This document shows positions 1-15,100 of a DNA stretch of 64,000 nucleotides, piece after piece. The translations under genes were made by a program, and so were the position numbers. A model generated the notes under the pieces. It saw nothing but the letters and a program-made list of their open reading frames with translations, was not told the origin of the DNA and did not search any database. Location of the stretch: positions 33,642,321 to 33,706,320 of the forward strand of contig OY365811.1 in the NCBI GenBank assembly GCA_959347315.1, given 5' to 3'. This DNA is from Bimastos eiseni. Lineage: Eukaryota; Annelida; Clitellata; Crassiclitellata; Lumbricidae. Every line of letters begins with the position of its first letter. Positions within the stretch are counted from its first letter, which is position 1.

Positions 1-134
1 TGTCGCTAACACTTCATACCCATGAGTGACTCTCGTGGCTGTCTTAAGGAACTACTCTTCTTATATGGAAGTTTTCATAACATGTTGCTTTGTAAGACAA
101 AGTTTGGTTTATTTAAAAAAAATTTCTGCTTCAG

Positions 135-3100
135 GGCTTTCAGACGCTACGTAATGGTGCTGCGTATAAAGAGGTAAGAACTTTAAGACTATTTCTAACT
201 TAGATTCAGGCCCATTTGTGCACAATCGTAGATGATTTGAGTGGAGACCTTGAACTTGTGACTTTCTTTGAGCCTATGGAAGTAGGTTGGGTTCTGTTGT
301 AATTTTGAGCAGCAAACAATGTCGCATGTACAGAACTTTGATTTGGAGCATTGACTGAATAGTGTTGTTAACGAATTGCTTAGATTATAATTCATGTATA
401 GTCTAACGATTTGGGTGGACTTTAATTTTACTGGTTTGTATAATCCTTATGTATAGTTCATTGTTATTTTCCAGCTCTTGATTTATGCGTGACATGAGCC
501 AAGGATATATCTGTGAGCTTGATGTTTCCAGCTGTAAATTTGTGGTTTATGTGTTCCAGCTAAGGAAACTTCAATGTTAAGTTATGGAAATTGTTTATTT
601 TAGCTTCAGTACACATTCCAAAATGTTTTTGATGAAGAAACGTCACAGAAGACTTTGTTTGAAAGTGTTGGCCTTCCCCTGGTGGATGACCTCTTGCATG
701 GAAAGAATGGTTTGTAGTTTGTCATGTAATGAAATTAAACTTTAAAGTTTTGAGATATGTGTTTTTTGTATAATTACAGTTTGTAAACTTGTGTCAGCTT
801 TAATGCTTACTCATTACTGAGTGGGAAGATTTTTTGTCTTTGCTAGTTTGTGATAAAAAGTGAGTTAATGTAAATGACTGTTTACAAAAAATGTCCTTCA
901 GTGATTTTAATGCAGAACATGTTGGTTCCTGGAGACATTGCTTTTCGAGTTCTTAGTTGAGTTTTTCTTTTAATTCTTTAAATGTCTCCAAAAGAAAACT
1001 GAGGAATTCTTGGAGCTCTGTGAAGACATTGTAGAGTTCTTCATTCATCCTCAAATAAATTGTAAAAACTGGTTGTGCTTAATTTGGTTGTCCAATTCTG
1101 CATTTTATTTGATTGGCATTGTTAGCATGTTTGGACTACATTGCTGAACCATTTCCATTTTAATTTTTTTAAAGGATTCAAGTTTGTATTGAACTTTATT
1201 ATATTGTGAATTCCTGTTAGGCTTCTGTGTATGGTATATGTTTCATTGCAATGTTTTTCGAGGTGCAGTCTGACATGTTTGTAGTACTTTCTAAGCCATT
1301 GCATTTTATAATATTTTAAGGTGAGATTTTTTTCTGTGTGTTGCGATTCTTAGATTACTTTAAAACTACGAAGACAAGCTGCCATTGTTTCCCTGTCGCT
1401 TTAAATACATGCTCATTGTTATAGGGTTATGCTTGGTGTTATTTCTGATGTTGTCGTACTTGTTGTTTCAAGGCCTTCTCTTTGCATATGGAGTTACATC
1501 GTCTGGAAAGACATTCACGATGAATGGCTCTCCACAGAATCTTGGAATACTGCCGCGATGTCTCGACTGTCTCTTTAGTAGCATTGGAGAACTGCAGGCC
1601 AAAAAATATGTGCGTTTCTTTGTCAGATTTTCTCATCAGTATCATATTTTCTGTTACTGAAGTCATGGAGGCATCATTGCTATTGAGTCCTTGGTTTAGT
1701 TTTCCTTTGGATTCTTCAGATGCCTCCTAGAGAAACTGAGGATTTCTGGGATCTCTGGGAAGATATTGCAGAGATCTTCGTTCGTCCTCAAACAAATTGC
1801 AATGATATTATTTCTTAATGTGGCATATAACCATAAGCAAGTAACCATAACCATATATCACCTGCCAGTGAAGTCAAGCCCCCTTAAGTGCACCACAGGT
1901 AAGTGCATAATTCTCATAAGCATGTAAGAGCTGGTCGGTCCATTTTTGGTACAGATATTTCAATAGAAGAGAATTCTAGATATGCGCATGATATGATCAT
2001 GAATTGCTCGATGTAGGTTCATATATCTTTATAGCATGGGCATAAGTTGATAATTTATGAAAAGAAAAAGAGTAGTTATTGAGTTTAATGGGACACCTAA
2101 TGTACCTGCTGTTCTATCGTTGTGTGCTTTTGTTGTTGAAGGTCTTTAAACCGGATCGAATGAATGGGTTTGACATACAGAGCGAGGCTGACGCACTTCT
2201 TGAACGTCAAGCACGTGACATCAATCCCAAGTTAATCGGAAACAAGCAGTCACAACCACGGTTATTACTGATTGTCTTTTCTGCTCAGTCTACTTTGGTT
2301 TTGGTGCTGTTAACGTCTTAGATTTGATTTATTGGTTGTTCATTGAGATTATGTTCTTGTGTGTGTAGTTACTTAGTGATTAAGGCAAAGTGTGGTTTGC
2401 ATGTCCTAGAAAGGTGATGATGCATTGCTTGGCTTTGTGATTGACTTTGTTGCTTGGTGTTTTTTTTAACATTAGTTGAAACCCATGGTATGTAGAAAGA
2501 TTTCTATATGTCTCTCTTGGTTTTATCTCGTAAACTGTCCCTCGGGTGCCTTAGCATGTCCTGGGTTATAATTTATAAGGAGGTTGTATTAAAAAGAGCT
2601 CACAGCGAATATGTGAGATCTGTGTTCATTACCATGTTTTAACATTACTTGAAACCCATGATATTTATCATGTATCATTTGTATCAGAATTGTTTATATT
2701 GCTATTATTATTATTTCATTCGTTTATAGCGTGCGTGAAGTCGCACTGAAATGCTAATAGGAGGTATAGTTAGTCAGTCGCCGGGGGATGTTGCCCAATT
2801 TTTAAACGGTAGGTTACCCAATCTTTGAACAACTTGAAATTTGTTTAGCAGTATGTTTGTGTGCTTTAAGTAACATAAAGATGATTTTTGTGGCAGTGAA
2901 AAATATGATCAGTCAACAGTACGATCATCCATGGACAGCTTTAAGATCGATGATCTGGAAATTGACAATAGCTATGCCGTCTTTGTGTCCTATGTTGAAA
3001 TCTACAATAACTATGTTTATGATCTTCTGGAAGATCTGGCTGTTGATCCAATTTCAGGAATCAAGTATGTATCTATCTGTCTTTACATCTTGACTATGCA

Positions 3101-6100
3101 CCTGATTGACCCTTTAACGACCAGCGTTATTGATTATGCCATAAGTTTTACAGTGCGATGGTCGTTAAAGAGTTAATGTAGAGCTTACATTTCATTACAT
3201 AATGTTTTATATATGTCTTGTTTACTGTGCATTGTGTTGTATTGTATTGACATATTTCTGTAGTGCCTCTCCCAGTACAACCTAATCAGAGGCGTTCTCA
3301 GCGTGAAAAGCCTTAAGAATGCGAGCAGAAGCACCTCGAGTTAGAATTGGAGAGCGAGTCAGAGAGCCCAAATCATTCCAAAGCAAAGGACCAACAGACA
3401 CATAAGCACGATGTTGGGCGAGAGCCATCCGAGTCTGAATTACAAAGAGATCGTGTCGATCTAAAGAACAAAGAGGACGACGGGAGGCAGCCAAAATGGG
3501 ATGGTGAATAAGATCACAAAGATAGCGTGGATCCTGACCCAAAAACACTCTGGATGTAAGGATAACTTTAAATCGAATGCAGACAATAAGTGGAAGCCAG
3601 TGTAAGTGCTCAATTATGCAGATAGAGATGTGAGAGTAGCGAGGACGGTGGCCAGTAGTTAATTATATTTGACTGAATCTGCGAGGAAACTTGTTTTTAC
3701 ATGTTTTAAACTGTTTGGTTTCTAGACTTTTCTGAAGAATAACTTGAAATTGTTTTGTTGCTTGATTTATTTCTTTGGTCATCTTCTCGTACTATCTTGC
3801 TTCAAGAACCTGGTTCAGAATGGTTATAAGATAACACGATTTTGGTTACTTTGTGCCCAGCTCACAGAACCAGCTTTAACAAAGCATATAACTGTTATCT
3901 CCATTGTAACACTTTTGAAGCCTTAAAATAAATCTCTGACTTTTTCAAGGCCCACTGCTGATCATTCATTCATCTGCTTCCTAGGTTATGATATACTGAC
4001 TGTTTCCACATAATGAGTGTTTGAAATGAATGTAACTGGCAATTGACACTGATATGTCAGATTCTTCTTTGTTTATAGAGGATGAGTGAAGATCTTTTTT
4101 AGTATTTGTTAAGATGTTGAACTGTTTCAATAGGCCTCCTACTTCAAAAAATGTTCGAGAAGATTGTGACCACAATATGTACGTGAGCGGAGTGGTTGAA
4201 ATGGAGATAACAAATAGCGATGAAGCAACGGATCTTCTGATCAGAGGTAACAATGTCTGCAATGGAGGATTTGGATGTTTGTTTTGTGCGAGATTTGAAT
4301 TCTCATTATTTAAAAAATTTATTTGTGTATGAAGTTAAAATAATTCATGATACGGTGTTCTAATTCTTACCTGATTTCAGGCTATATGTCAACCTATTTA
4401 TTATCTTAATTTCTTTGTGACGTCCTTGTAAGGTGCCATCTAAATAGCCAGATGCATACTTTCATGCCTACTTCAGTAAATTGTTCTGAAGGCAGATTTC
4501 AAGGAGGGGTTGAATCCATGGTAGTCTATTGGTCAGAGTGCTTGCTTTGTAATGTGGAGAATATGAGTTAAAGCCTTTCCTGAGATGGTTATTGTGCAGG
4601 TCCTTTGAGCAAGTTCTTCACTCAGTTACCCGTGCCATGCCATGTCACTGTTTATACAGTGGCACTTACTAAATGCGTTGTAATGAAAATAACAATGATT
4701 GAATACAGTGAATAACCTAACTATTGACTTCAGGTGCTTCATCTGAAAGTGATGACCTAAAGTTATTTGATTGCTGTTTCATGTTTAAGCTTCAGCCACG
4801 TGATCTTAAAATCTCGTGTCCATACCAGTTCATTGGTCATTCTTGAAGAAGAAAGGTCCATCAATCTGTAACTGAAGCTATTTCTCCCTTCAGTCAAGAT
4901 ACCTGACCTAGATCCTAACTTCTGCCAAGACTTGTATTGTCCAGCCTTCCATTTCTTCCCAAAGCTTTTGAAAGACTTGCTTCTCTAAAGTTCCAGACCT
5001 ATCTTGAACATTCCTGTCTTTTCCCCTCCAGACAAACTGGTTTCTTAGCTCACGATTCTACAGAAACTGGTAACTGTGCCTTCTGACATCTATCCTGAGT
5101 TGATAAATCCCAATTCAATTGACGTTGTTGACCATAACATTGTATTACAAGCCTTGAGGATTCTTTTGCTTTTATTGGTCCTCTCAGGCCAAACTCAAAT
5201 GGTTATTTGTGATGGATACTAGGACCTCTTGGCCTGTCATCAGATTGAACATTTACAAAGCGTAGGTGAAGATCATTTTATGTTTTCAGGCCAGTAGCAC
5301 CAGTGTGAAGTTTAACTGATGAGCCACTGCACAGATGTGTCTTTGTGGTTACAATTTTTATGCCACTTCTAAAACTGTTGCTGATAGAGGTGCAGTGATT
5401 AAGTGATTGCCTTACCTCAGAGCTGTCCCGCCTTTTGACACCACAGGCCGCCGAAGAAATTATTCTCTAAGCCGAGGGCTGTACCAGCAGTGCACCTGTG
5501 AACTCAAAAGTGACGACTGAAATTTTTTTTAAACTATTTATTGTAGGAAACTGTTAATTCGTATTTTCTGTTCACATTGTCAAATGTAATGTTACTCTAT
5601 GTTACGAACGAATTGCTATAGATACAATTAGGCTGAGTACTCTCTCTCTTTTACTTCATTTTGACACAAATTGCAAAAAATTCATTTTGCCTAAATCAGC
5701 CTATGGGTCACATGTTGGACAGCACTGCCTTTCCGTGATGAAGTTCAATTTAAGTGGATACATGGATCTCCTAGATCCTAAGTTGTTTCTAAGTTGTGTC
5801 CTTGTTTACTTTGTAGGCCAGAAGCGCCGTAAGGTGGCTTATACTGTGTTGAACGCAGAATCGAGTCGTAGCCACAGTGTCTTCTCAATACGAGTTGTTC
5901 AAGGTCCTCTCGACCCATCAGGTGAACAAGTCATACAGGTAATAATAATATTCGTTTACTTTCAAACTGACAAACCACAGTATGATTACATGTAAAGTAG
6001 GAGAGATCCATACAACCTATCCTACAAAGATTCAATAACTTTTCAATAACTGCTTGTGTTTAAATTGTGAATTTTATAACCAGTTCATTTATATAATGTA

Positions 6101-9100
6101 ATATAACCATTATACAGTTCCAATGATAAAAATGCTTACTGATCTTGTGATATCTATTGCATCATGAATAATGCAGTAGGCATCGGTCAGTTGTTTCTTG
6201 AAATTTAACTCGGTCAAACTGAAATGGGTAAGGAGACTAGAAGTTACTTGCGATGGGGAGCTGACTGAAGTAGTCGAATAAACTCACTTGCAATTTAATA
6301 CTAGGGCCATTGCATGATTACGTGACTCCGAAAATGACCGTTTTGACCCACCCAACCACTAATGCTTTGTAACGTTTCCAGAACCACAACATTGTGTATT
6401 TGTTGTTGCAACAATTAGTGTAGTTTTACTATGTCAAAATGTTCAATTATATTTTATAGGATTTTTTTACTTTCCTCAAATTTGTTTGTAAAAATGCAAA
6501 TTAAATTGATTGAAAATGCATTTTAGAATTAATAATTATATGACTGCGCTTTCTCCTAACATAGCGCTGTCTTAATTTATCGTCAGGTATTATCATCAGT
6601 GACAATGGCAATAAAGATAATATTTAATATTATGTGTTTGAAATGTGATTGTGCCCTGTTAACCAAACACTAACTTAGTGTTAATTTATGTATGATATTG
6701 CATATTTTTAGTTAATTAGTTTTAAATTAATAAACATTGCATATAATTCGGCTCATCCACCCTTGTACCTACCAACACACGAGCAATGACCTCACTCAGC
6801 CTTTTGACCTTGACATTTTTTTAAAGTTAACACAGGTTGGATGTGGTGTGTGTTTAATAAGAGAGCACTGACAAGTTGCAAGGTAATAATCTAGGCAAAA
6901 TATATGCCAAAATGGTTTCAATGGAACAGGAATTCCAATGCAGCCTTGTTTGGCTTATGAATTGATAATTTTATTCAAGCCAACTACATTAAATATATAG
7001 CTGATACCTAGATTACTTTGTGACTAATGGCAGGATAAGAAGAGACTTGGTGTTAGCCAGTTGTCACTGGTTGACCTGGCTGGGAGTGAGAGATGCCTAC
7101 GGACGGGCAATGCAGGTGATCGATTGAAGGAAGCAGGTATGAACTTCGGCATATCAATCATTCGATCTTCGTCAACGTCTTATCTGTTGCATAAACGCAT
7201 GAGAGTCTCTCATTAACGTGGTTTGGATGTGGATGCCTAACTTAGATCGGCTTGAGAAAAAGAATTCGTTATACAATAACACAATCGTGTTATTAGGTGG
7301 TTCTTAGCATGGCTTCTAACTACATTGTTGTTTAAGGTTGAGTTTCTGGTGTGAATATATTTGTGGAATAGATTATTTTGCCCATTCTGGGTCAATGAAT
7401 GTCGGATGACTTATTTGCAAAACCCTAACGGAAGCTATCTTTCTTTTTAGATAACAGCTGCATGTTTACTGTAATGGTCTGATGATACTATGCCCTGAAT
7501 GACTGATTATATTTAGTAACTTGATATTGCCTAATTTCATTAAATCATTTAGTAAATTATTATGCTGTCTGAACACAATATTTTTACAAATACAATGACA
7601 GATAAATGTTTCTGTGGGGATGTCTTTAAATGTAGCTGTGTTTAAATGCTGAAGATCGCTTGCTGAGTTGAAATCAATCTATGATGTTAAACCAAGTGGA
7701 AGTTGTTTTCCACAAAATATTATGCATCCACTGACTGTAAAATACATCCAGAGAGAGGATAACAAAAGTGTAATAGCATGTAAAGTTGTAATCATTACAT
7801 GCACTTGTTACAGGTAACATTAATCAGTCGCTGATGGTCCTGAGGTCGTGTATAGAGGCACTACGCGAAAATCAAAAGACTGGCGCTTCAAAGGTAAGAT
7901 GTAAAGATTTGTTGTTGCTAGGTCTTCAGTGTTTAATCGTTTTAAGGGCAACCCTGTACAGTGCACATGTCATTGAAAGGTATTCAAAACAGTGGGAATA
8001 CCTAGTCTTTGCTTTGTGCTAGGACATTCTGTAAGTATGTACAGATAATTGTCCATTACAGTTAACAATTGGTACCAAGTGACCACATGTTCTGACACCA
8101 AGGCAATTTGTGCTATTTGTGTAATATGCCTTAATGCTTAAATTGTATTTGCAGGTTTAAGTTTTGGAATAGTTTGTGCAAGAGAGTGCCACCTAAATTC
8201 TGTCTGGCACATTTTCTGGCTGTATATGGCACATGCATTCCAGTTCATCATGTTATGATCATTCATGGTCTAATCATGTTTTGCTTTGGTCGGCTTGTTT
8301 ATTCTAGATGGTGCCATATCGTGATTCTCGTCTCACGACGCTTTTCCGAACTTACTTTGACGGTAAAGGCAAGGTTCGAATGATCGTTTGCGTCAATCCC
8401 AAAGCGTCTGATTATGACGAAACAATTGTAAGAATTTTTTAGATCCTCGTCAATGTAATTCTTTGCTAATTTATATGACTTTAATTGATGTATTGCCATT
8501 TTTTTAAAAATAACTTCATATAATTATTTTATGCCGAAAATATGGTTGACTTGTCGATTCGGTTATTGGTGGATATTGTTCTCAAAACTTAAATATGTCT
8601 TTACCATCATTGTGCAGGAATATATCTAGCTATCCTAATAAAATGACTTGGAAAATGAAAATATTATAATATGGCCACATTCTAATACTGCTCTTGATAT
8701 GAATCCAAAGGTGTTTCTAAGAGGACTTCAATAAATGTTTTATATTGGAAACAAATGCATGAAGATACTTTGTTGTCTGTTGTGATTGCCAATGACAAAC
8801 ATGGATTACCCTGCTCATAATTGCCTAATCCTTTGACAGAACGTGATGAAGTTTGCTGAATTGACGCAAGAAGTCCAGGTGGCTAGAGCCCAACAGATAC
8901 GTTTTGACACAGGTCTCACCCCAGGCAGACGACTTGCCAATCAGCAGTACAAAGAGGCTTTGTCGAAGGCCCGAGAAGATGGAGGTTTGTTGGCATCAAT
9001 AGCAGTAACAGTAATTAATTATATAATGGCACCACAACTTAATTATATAGGTTAGCTTCTATGGCAATATTTTAGTGATACACAGTCTTATGAATTGGTG

Positions 9101-12100
9101 GTTATGTTGGTTGTTGTTCAGTTTACTGTTTTCTCTTGATCTTAGTAACAGAATGTTGCTTATATTTATGTATTATTAGCACACAAGTAAGTGTGGAAAT
9201 TGATTTATTTTTCAACTCTCACAATGCACTTCAGTTTTTACAGAATTTTTAGTTCCAACTGTATTTCATAACTTTATTGATGTTGCTGTTGTCACGCTGT
9301 AATATTTACGATTTCAGATGAGACTGTTGTATGTCAACCCTTGGTTTACAGCCTTGGACCACCATTTCCTTCTCTGGAGGTCAGTTCCTGTATTCTGATG
9401 GAACCTTTCTTTTGTTGTCTTTGAAGTTTGATATTCTTTTGCTAGCTATTCTTTGATTGATGACGAACGAACTCGTTAGTCACGACAATTTACCTATTAA
9501 AGGATTATTTTCTGGTTTTTTCTATAACACTTTTTTCTGGTTCAAAGAATTGAGCATGAATTGAAATCAATTGGATGGTTGTGTTGTTCTCTTTAGGTTT
9601 TTGGTACCAATGATGAAACAAGCCTGTCTGCTCTTATTCGATTTCTCAAAGACCGGGAACTCTGTCGAACTACTTTGGTGGATGATTTAGGAAGAAGAGG
9701 TCAGTCAGTGCGTTTCAGTCACAATTTTCTAAAAAAAATTCAAGCATCAACACCTACAGTTGCATTCAAGATGACTGGCTTTGCAGGTCCCTAATTTTAT
9801 GGGTTATACAAAAGCAGCTTGGTTTTTTGTCCTACAACCTATGTTTTGCACTTAGTATGTGTATAGAGGGTAAGAAAAAGTGCTATACAAATGGTCACTT
9901 GTTATTACTGCATTGAGTGTTCAGTTCAGACTTGCTGGGTGCAATTTGCATATAGAACCTAGACAGGTTGTTTGGACCAGTGCAATAAAGAATCTAGTGA
10001 ACGAATTGCTAGGTTATATTATAGTCTGACCTGCGAGTTGTTTGTGACCATAAGCATTATTGTTTTTACCATATGCCATACCTTTATTTTGCTTTCATCT
10101 TGTAGGTGCTTTACAGTGACAGAGGTTTTTATATTCTCTAATTTGCGACAAATTGTTCTTTTATCATATTGTGTAACTATTTTGTTTTCAGAGGAGAATT
10201 TTCGCACTCGATTGGTTGGCATGGAAATAGAAATTAGTGAATTGCGCCAGACAAATATTCAGGAGAAGGCAGCTATACAGTCAAAAGAGTCTGAAAACCA
10301 GGATCTGCGTCGAAAATTGTCCAACCTCGAGAAAGCATTGGATTCACTTCAACAGAAGGTCATGGTTTTTGAGCATGAAAGACGTGAACTTGAACGAGAG
10401 GTAGTTTATTCTTTTATGATATTATGGGGTCTTTATGTTATTTTGGCATGTTGTTTGTATTTAGTTGCTGTTATCTACAAGATTTTGTTCTAAAGGAATT
10501 TATCAGATATGTTCAAAAATGGATCAAACTTATTGTGTTTCTGTTTTTTGCTGCAGATCGGTGACAAGTCTTGGAAAGTTTTGCAAGAGAAATTGGAGAA
10601 GGATCGAATGAGACAAGACTACAGTGCTAAGCTGGCTATCAATGAACAGCTTTACAATCACAATATTGTAAGATACCGTTATGTTTTAATCTGTTGATTC
10701 TCTGTTATAAGGAAGCTTGTTGGATTGTGTGTTTGGTATGTAACGGAAGAAATGATGACTTGAAGCGCAATCAATCAATTTTCGTTTTATCAAAAGATTT
10801 AGCTGACATTGTTGCAACCAGTGACATTTAACTAGCAGGCGAATGTTCATTATTATGATTAAATTTATGATTCTATTAAGTGCTTTCAGTAAGCATCTTG
10901 AGGAATATATTCCGTTTAACTTTACTTGGCAGCACCAAGTTGTGCAATGGTGGTCAAAGGTCATATTTATTTTGTTGTAGGACAGATCTAAGTGGTAGGA
11001 TGTTGCTATGAGCTTTGCATATTGCCCTAAGCATTCTGGCATCTGCTACGTCAGCAGAAGATGGAGAATCCACCACGTTTCATTATGCATTGTCTCTGTC
11101 CCCCAATGGCATAGTATGGTGCTTGAGTCAGCTTGGAAATAAATGGCAATGTCTTGCAATACAATGGACAATCACAAGGGATAAGGAAAGAACAGCATGC
11201 ATCTCCTTGGTTCTCCTGCTGTATATTAAAGACTCGACTCTTTTTATTCCTCACAAAAGTAAAACATTTCTGAAATGCGCTATTAAACTATTTATTTATC
11301 CCTTACCATGTGATAGGTTTCATTTGATTTATTAGTCAAGAACTGCTACTTTTCTATTGGCTTTGTTGCAACTTTCTTTTGAGTGACTCTTCATCTTGGT
11401 GCATCCTAAAATATAATTTTGTCAAGGTTTGCCAGTGTATAGCACTATTTTTGTTTGTAATTTGAAATGCTCTCATGTGGTTCTGATAATCTCAAAACTT
11501 GTATACTGTGAATTCTTGAGTATGAAATGCCACAAAATCGGTTTAGATTCTGTAAAGTGTGCAGCAGGAGAGGTAGTTTATAGCTATGAACAACAGCTGT
11601 GTATGATTCATTTAAGTCTTAGTGTGGCTGTGGCTAATGACTGTGGACTTGGCATTTCAGGAGCAGACAAAGCGTAAGCTGAAGGAGGAGACTGATGCAA
11701 AACTCAGATCTAAGCAGCAGAAACTTGATCTGCTACGCAACATCATCAACGGGGACAGCGACTCGGGGGGCAGTGTCTCGGATACTCCTCGTGCTCGCCC
11801 CAATTCTGTGAACGCCAAGATGAGAATGTTTGCCGCTCAGTCAAACGGAGACTTGTGTGGCAGTGATTCAACGCCTGGATCGACTTTTAAAGTTCCACGT
11901 CACGGTCCAGTGGCAACATCTGTCTATGCTATGAAAATAGGCCAACGTAGTGGAATGAGGACAAAATCCCCGCCACCAGTGCAGCCGGTACTTGTTTGTG
12001 TTTCTCTAGATCGTTTCTGGTTGTATACTTCATGCTTGAATAGCAAAACTATTTCAATGATGGTAATCGTAATTAAGTATTTATATTCTGCTATTTTAAG

Positions 12101-15100
12101 TAAGGGGTGCTTCCGGCCCGGGCCAGTGTTTTCACTGATGAAAAGGGCAGTTTTCATGTGATTGCGGTACTGATTGTAATTGGTTAGTCTTTAGGTAGTG
12201 GACACAGTCTGAAGCGTAAATATCCTGAGGTTTGAGGATGATTCCTTAGGAAAACACCTATTAATATGTAGTATTTACTAGTAGTCTCGAAGAGAATTTT
12301 TGTGTAGACCTGATCACTGCTGCTAAAGAAACTGTAAATGGTTTTGTCAGGGAATGCAAATATTTACTACTGAGACATGATTTTGTTTTTCAGAAACCAA
12401 TGGTAGGCAAGATGAAGAGACGTTCACGATCATCTGATTGTCTGTGGCTTGATCACAAACCAGCGGGAACAGTCGAAACGGGATCAATCCTGCAGCCCCG
12501 AATCAAAACGACAAAGGCAAGTGCTAAACTATTGGAAAAAGACCTTAAAGACAAGGACACTTCCAAGTACCTCCTTACCCACCAAAGTTTAGATTCAGAT
12601 GGAGAAATTGCCACACAGCTTGTTAAGGTGTGCTATTTTTCTTACTGTGATTGTTATAAAGCACATGGACCATAATAATATGGCACGGTGGCCGATTGGT
12701 TGAAGCGGTCGGCCTGTAACGCTGAGTGTGCATGTTCGATCCTCGCCCAAGGAGTCAAAGTGAGAACCTTAGCAGAGTCCTTTGCGCACAATTGCTCTGC
12801 GTTATATTTGCAGTTGCGCCGTCGAGGCGTGTGTGCACTTCTGAGCTAATTGTAAGAAGGGCAATATCAAATTTCAGAAGTTTCAGTTGAAATAATTGTG
12901 GTGCTTACAAAAGTGTGGACCTGTTTACATACGGTCATTGTGGTCTTCTGGATTTGTAGGTGTGTAGGTGATCTCCCATTGTTTTGACTGGAATCACCCA
13001 CTCGACTTTTTATTAGTGGGCTCATTCACTTGCCATACCATTGGATTTCTGCAGTATTTGACAGATTGTTGGCACCACTTTTCTATAACCTCAGCAGTGG
13101 CCAGCACCCTTATGGGAATGCTGCTGTTGATTCCAAGTGGCTCAAATTGACAGTGTGACATTGGGGTCTATTTGATAGAATACTGGGTCTGTAATCTAAC
13201 GATTGCATAAACAACCCTGAACAAATTGTTGCACGCACACTTTGTTTCATGCCTTGTATTCAGATTGTTCCGACTCAAGACAAGATGAGCACAGTAATGA
13301 ATTAAATGAAAGATCAACGTAGCAAATTGCTAATAATTATATGTGCTAAAAACAAATATTAAATTAGTTATTAAGTAAACAGTCTGTAATGTACACACTA
13401 GTTGTAGGCACTGATGAAAAAAAATGAATGTTTCTGTAGGGTGACATTTTGCAGACACCTGGAGGTGGAGCTGCCGTGGTTTTCACAGATGTTGAGGATG
13501 TCACAAAGAAATCGACAGGCAGCAGGTGTTTAAAACTCTGTGTCTTATGTTAAAGTCAGTTTAAAATGCTGGCTGCAGGCAGTGGTACTAATTAACTGAC
13601 AGTAAAACACATAGCCTGCTGAGTGTTCTAGTTGGCTAACTATGGCACAACCTTGTATATAAATTTTTCGTTCTGATGAGCATATGTGAGGCATGTCACC
13701 AATTCTAATGCAAGAACTATATTTATTTTTAAATTGTAACTCACAAGGTTACGTGAGTTGAGTTTCACTGAACTGCTCTGATCCAAGTTGACTTACTATG
13801 ACGGATATCTTAAGATTCACATGTATGCTTGAAAGCTGTATTCAGCTGGGTTGCTATGAGAAACCACCTACACTCTCCTAGATACTCTGCTGAGGGTGAG
13901 CTTCTGGTCTCTAGAGCTCACTCATCGCTAATGCTATGTCGAGCATATACTTTCACACATACTTTGTATCAGATAAATGGTTGATCATAATTTTTTGATG
14001 CCCAGAACAATATTTATTTGAAATATTTGTTTTACTGGACTGAAACTGTAGGAGATAATCTGGAGAAGAAGTGTGATATTAAAGGCATTAAGTCTAACTG
14101 GAGATCTTGGGTGAAAGATTACAAGGCAGCAGACTATTTATTTTATGCAATTTTTTGTCTATTTCATAATCAGACACTCCTGTGGTACTATTTCAAAGCA
14201 AACTGTCTCGGAGTTTGATAAATGGTGATAAAATTGTTGTTGGAATCTTATGATTGTAAATGTTTAGAAAGAGGCTTTCCTCTCCTGACAGAAACGACGA
14301 GAACTCGTCTGGTGAATGGACAGATGTTGAAGCACGAAGCCAAGTTGCCATCGAAGGACATATCAAGTAAATAATGTTTATTCCAAAAAGGAACATTTCT
14401 TTCCTCTTGGAACAAGTTTGAAGCAACTTTAAAAAGGAATTCCTGATGTGCCTATGTCGATATTCAATAACATATTTGTAGTGTTGTGAAATAAAATATT
14501 TATTAAATCCAAAGAAATTGGTTGTTTAAACATGGTCTCAAGTTTTACATCAGCCCCTCAACATATTAGTATTGTCAAGAAATGTTTTATGCAAGTTTGG
14601 AATGCAAGCTAGATATTCTGGTGGCTAACATATATTTTTTTTATTTCTTTGCTGTGTGCTACTTTATAAGAGTTATTATGCAATTTATTCTTTGAATCTG
14701 TTATCTGGCTAGTTCTTTGATTTAATATAACATTCACCTTAGCAGGCCCTTAGCCAGAACTATAGAGTAGGGCATCCATTGCATTTGGGTTTTAATGTCA
14801 CGACTGCTCGACATCATGAGTATACGAAGTTGCAAATTACCATGTGGGTTTTGATAACATTTATAGCAGTTGTGTTTTACATACAATTACAATACAAACA
14901 ACAAATCTGTTAACTGCAGATGATGGGAGGAATGGATTATATGTTAGATCACATTCAAAGCAATCGATTTTTTAATAGTGATGACGTGTGTTTCAGTTGG
15001 CAACCAGTGTATTCGCGTTTTGGTTTTGCGTATTTTCTTCCATTGGTTGTTGTGATGCACCTTCTTACAGCATAGCTATAGAAGTTTTAGATTAGAATTT

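Noticed and set aside
11015..11335. 106-codon open frame in a KIF23 intron
   Set aside because: No conserved motif, and kinesin exons on both sides join in phase without it.
12681..12760. Functional tRNA gene
   Set aside because: A and B boxes are present but the acceptor stem and anticodon arm do not close; it behaves as a SINE head. The same holds for 4.5, 19.5, 23.5 and 23.7 kb.
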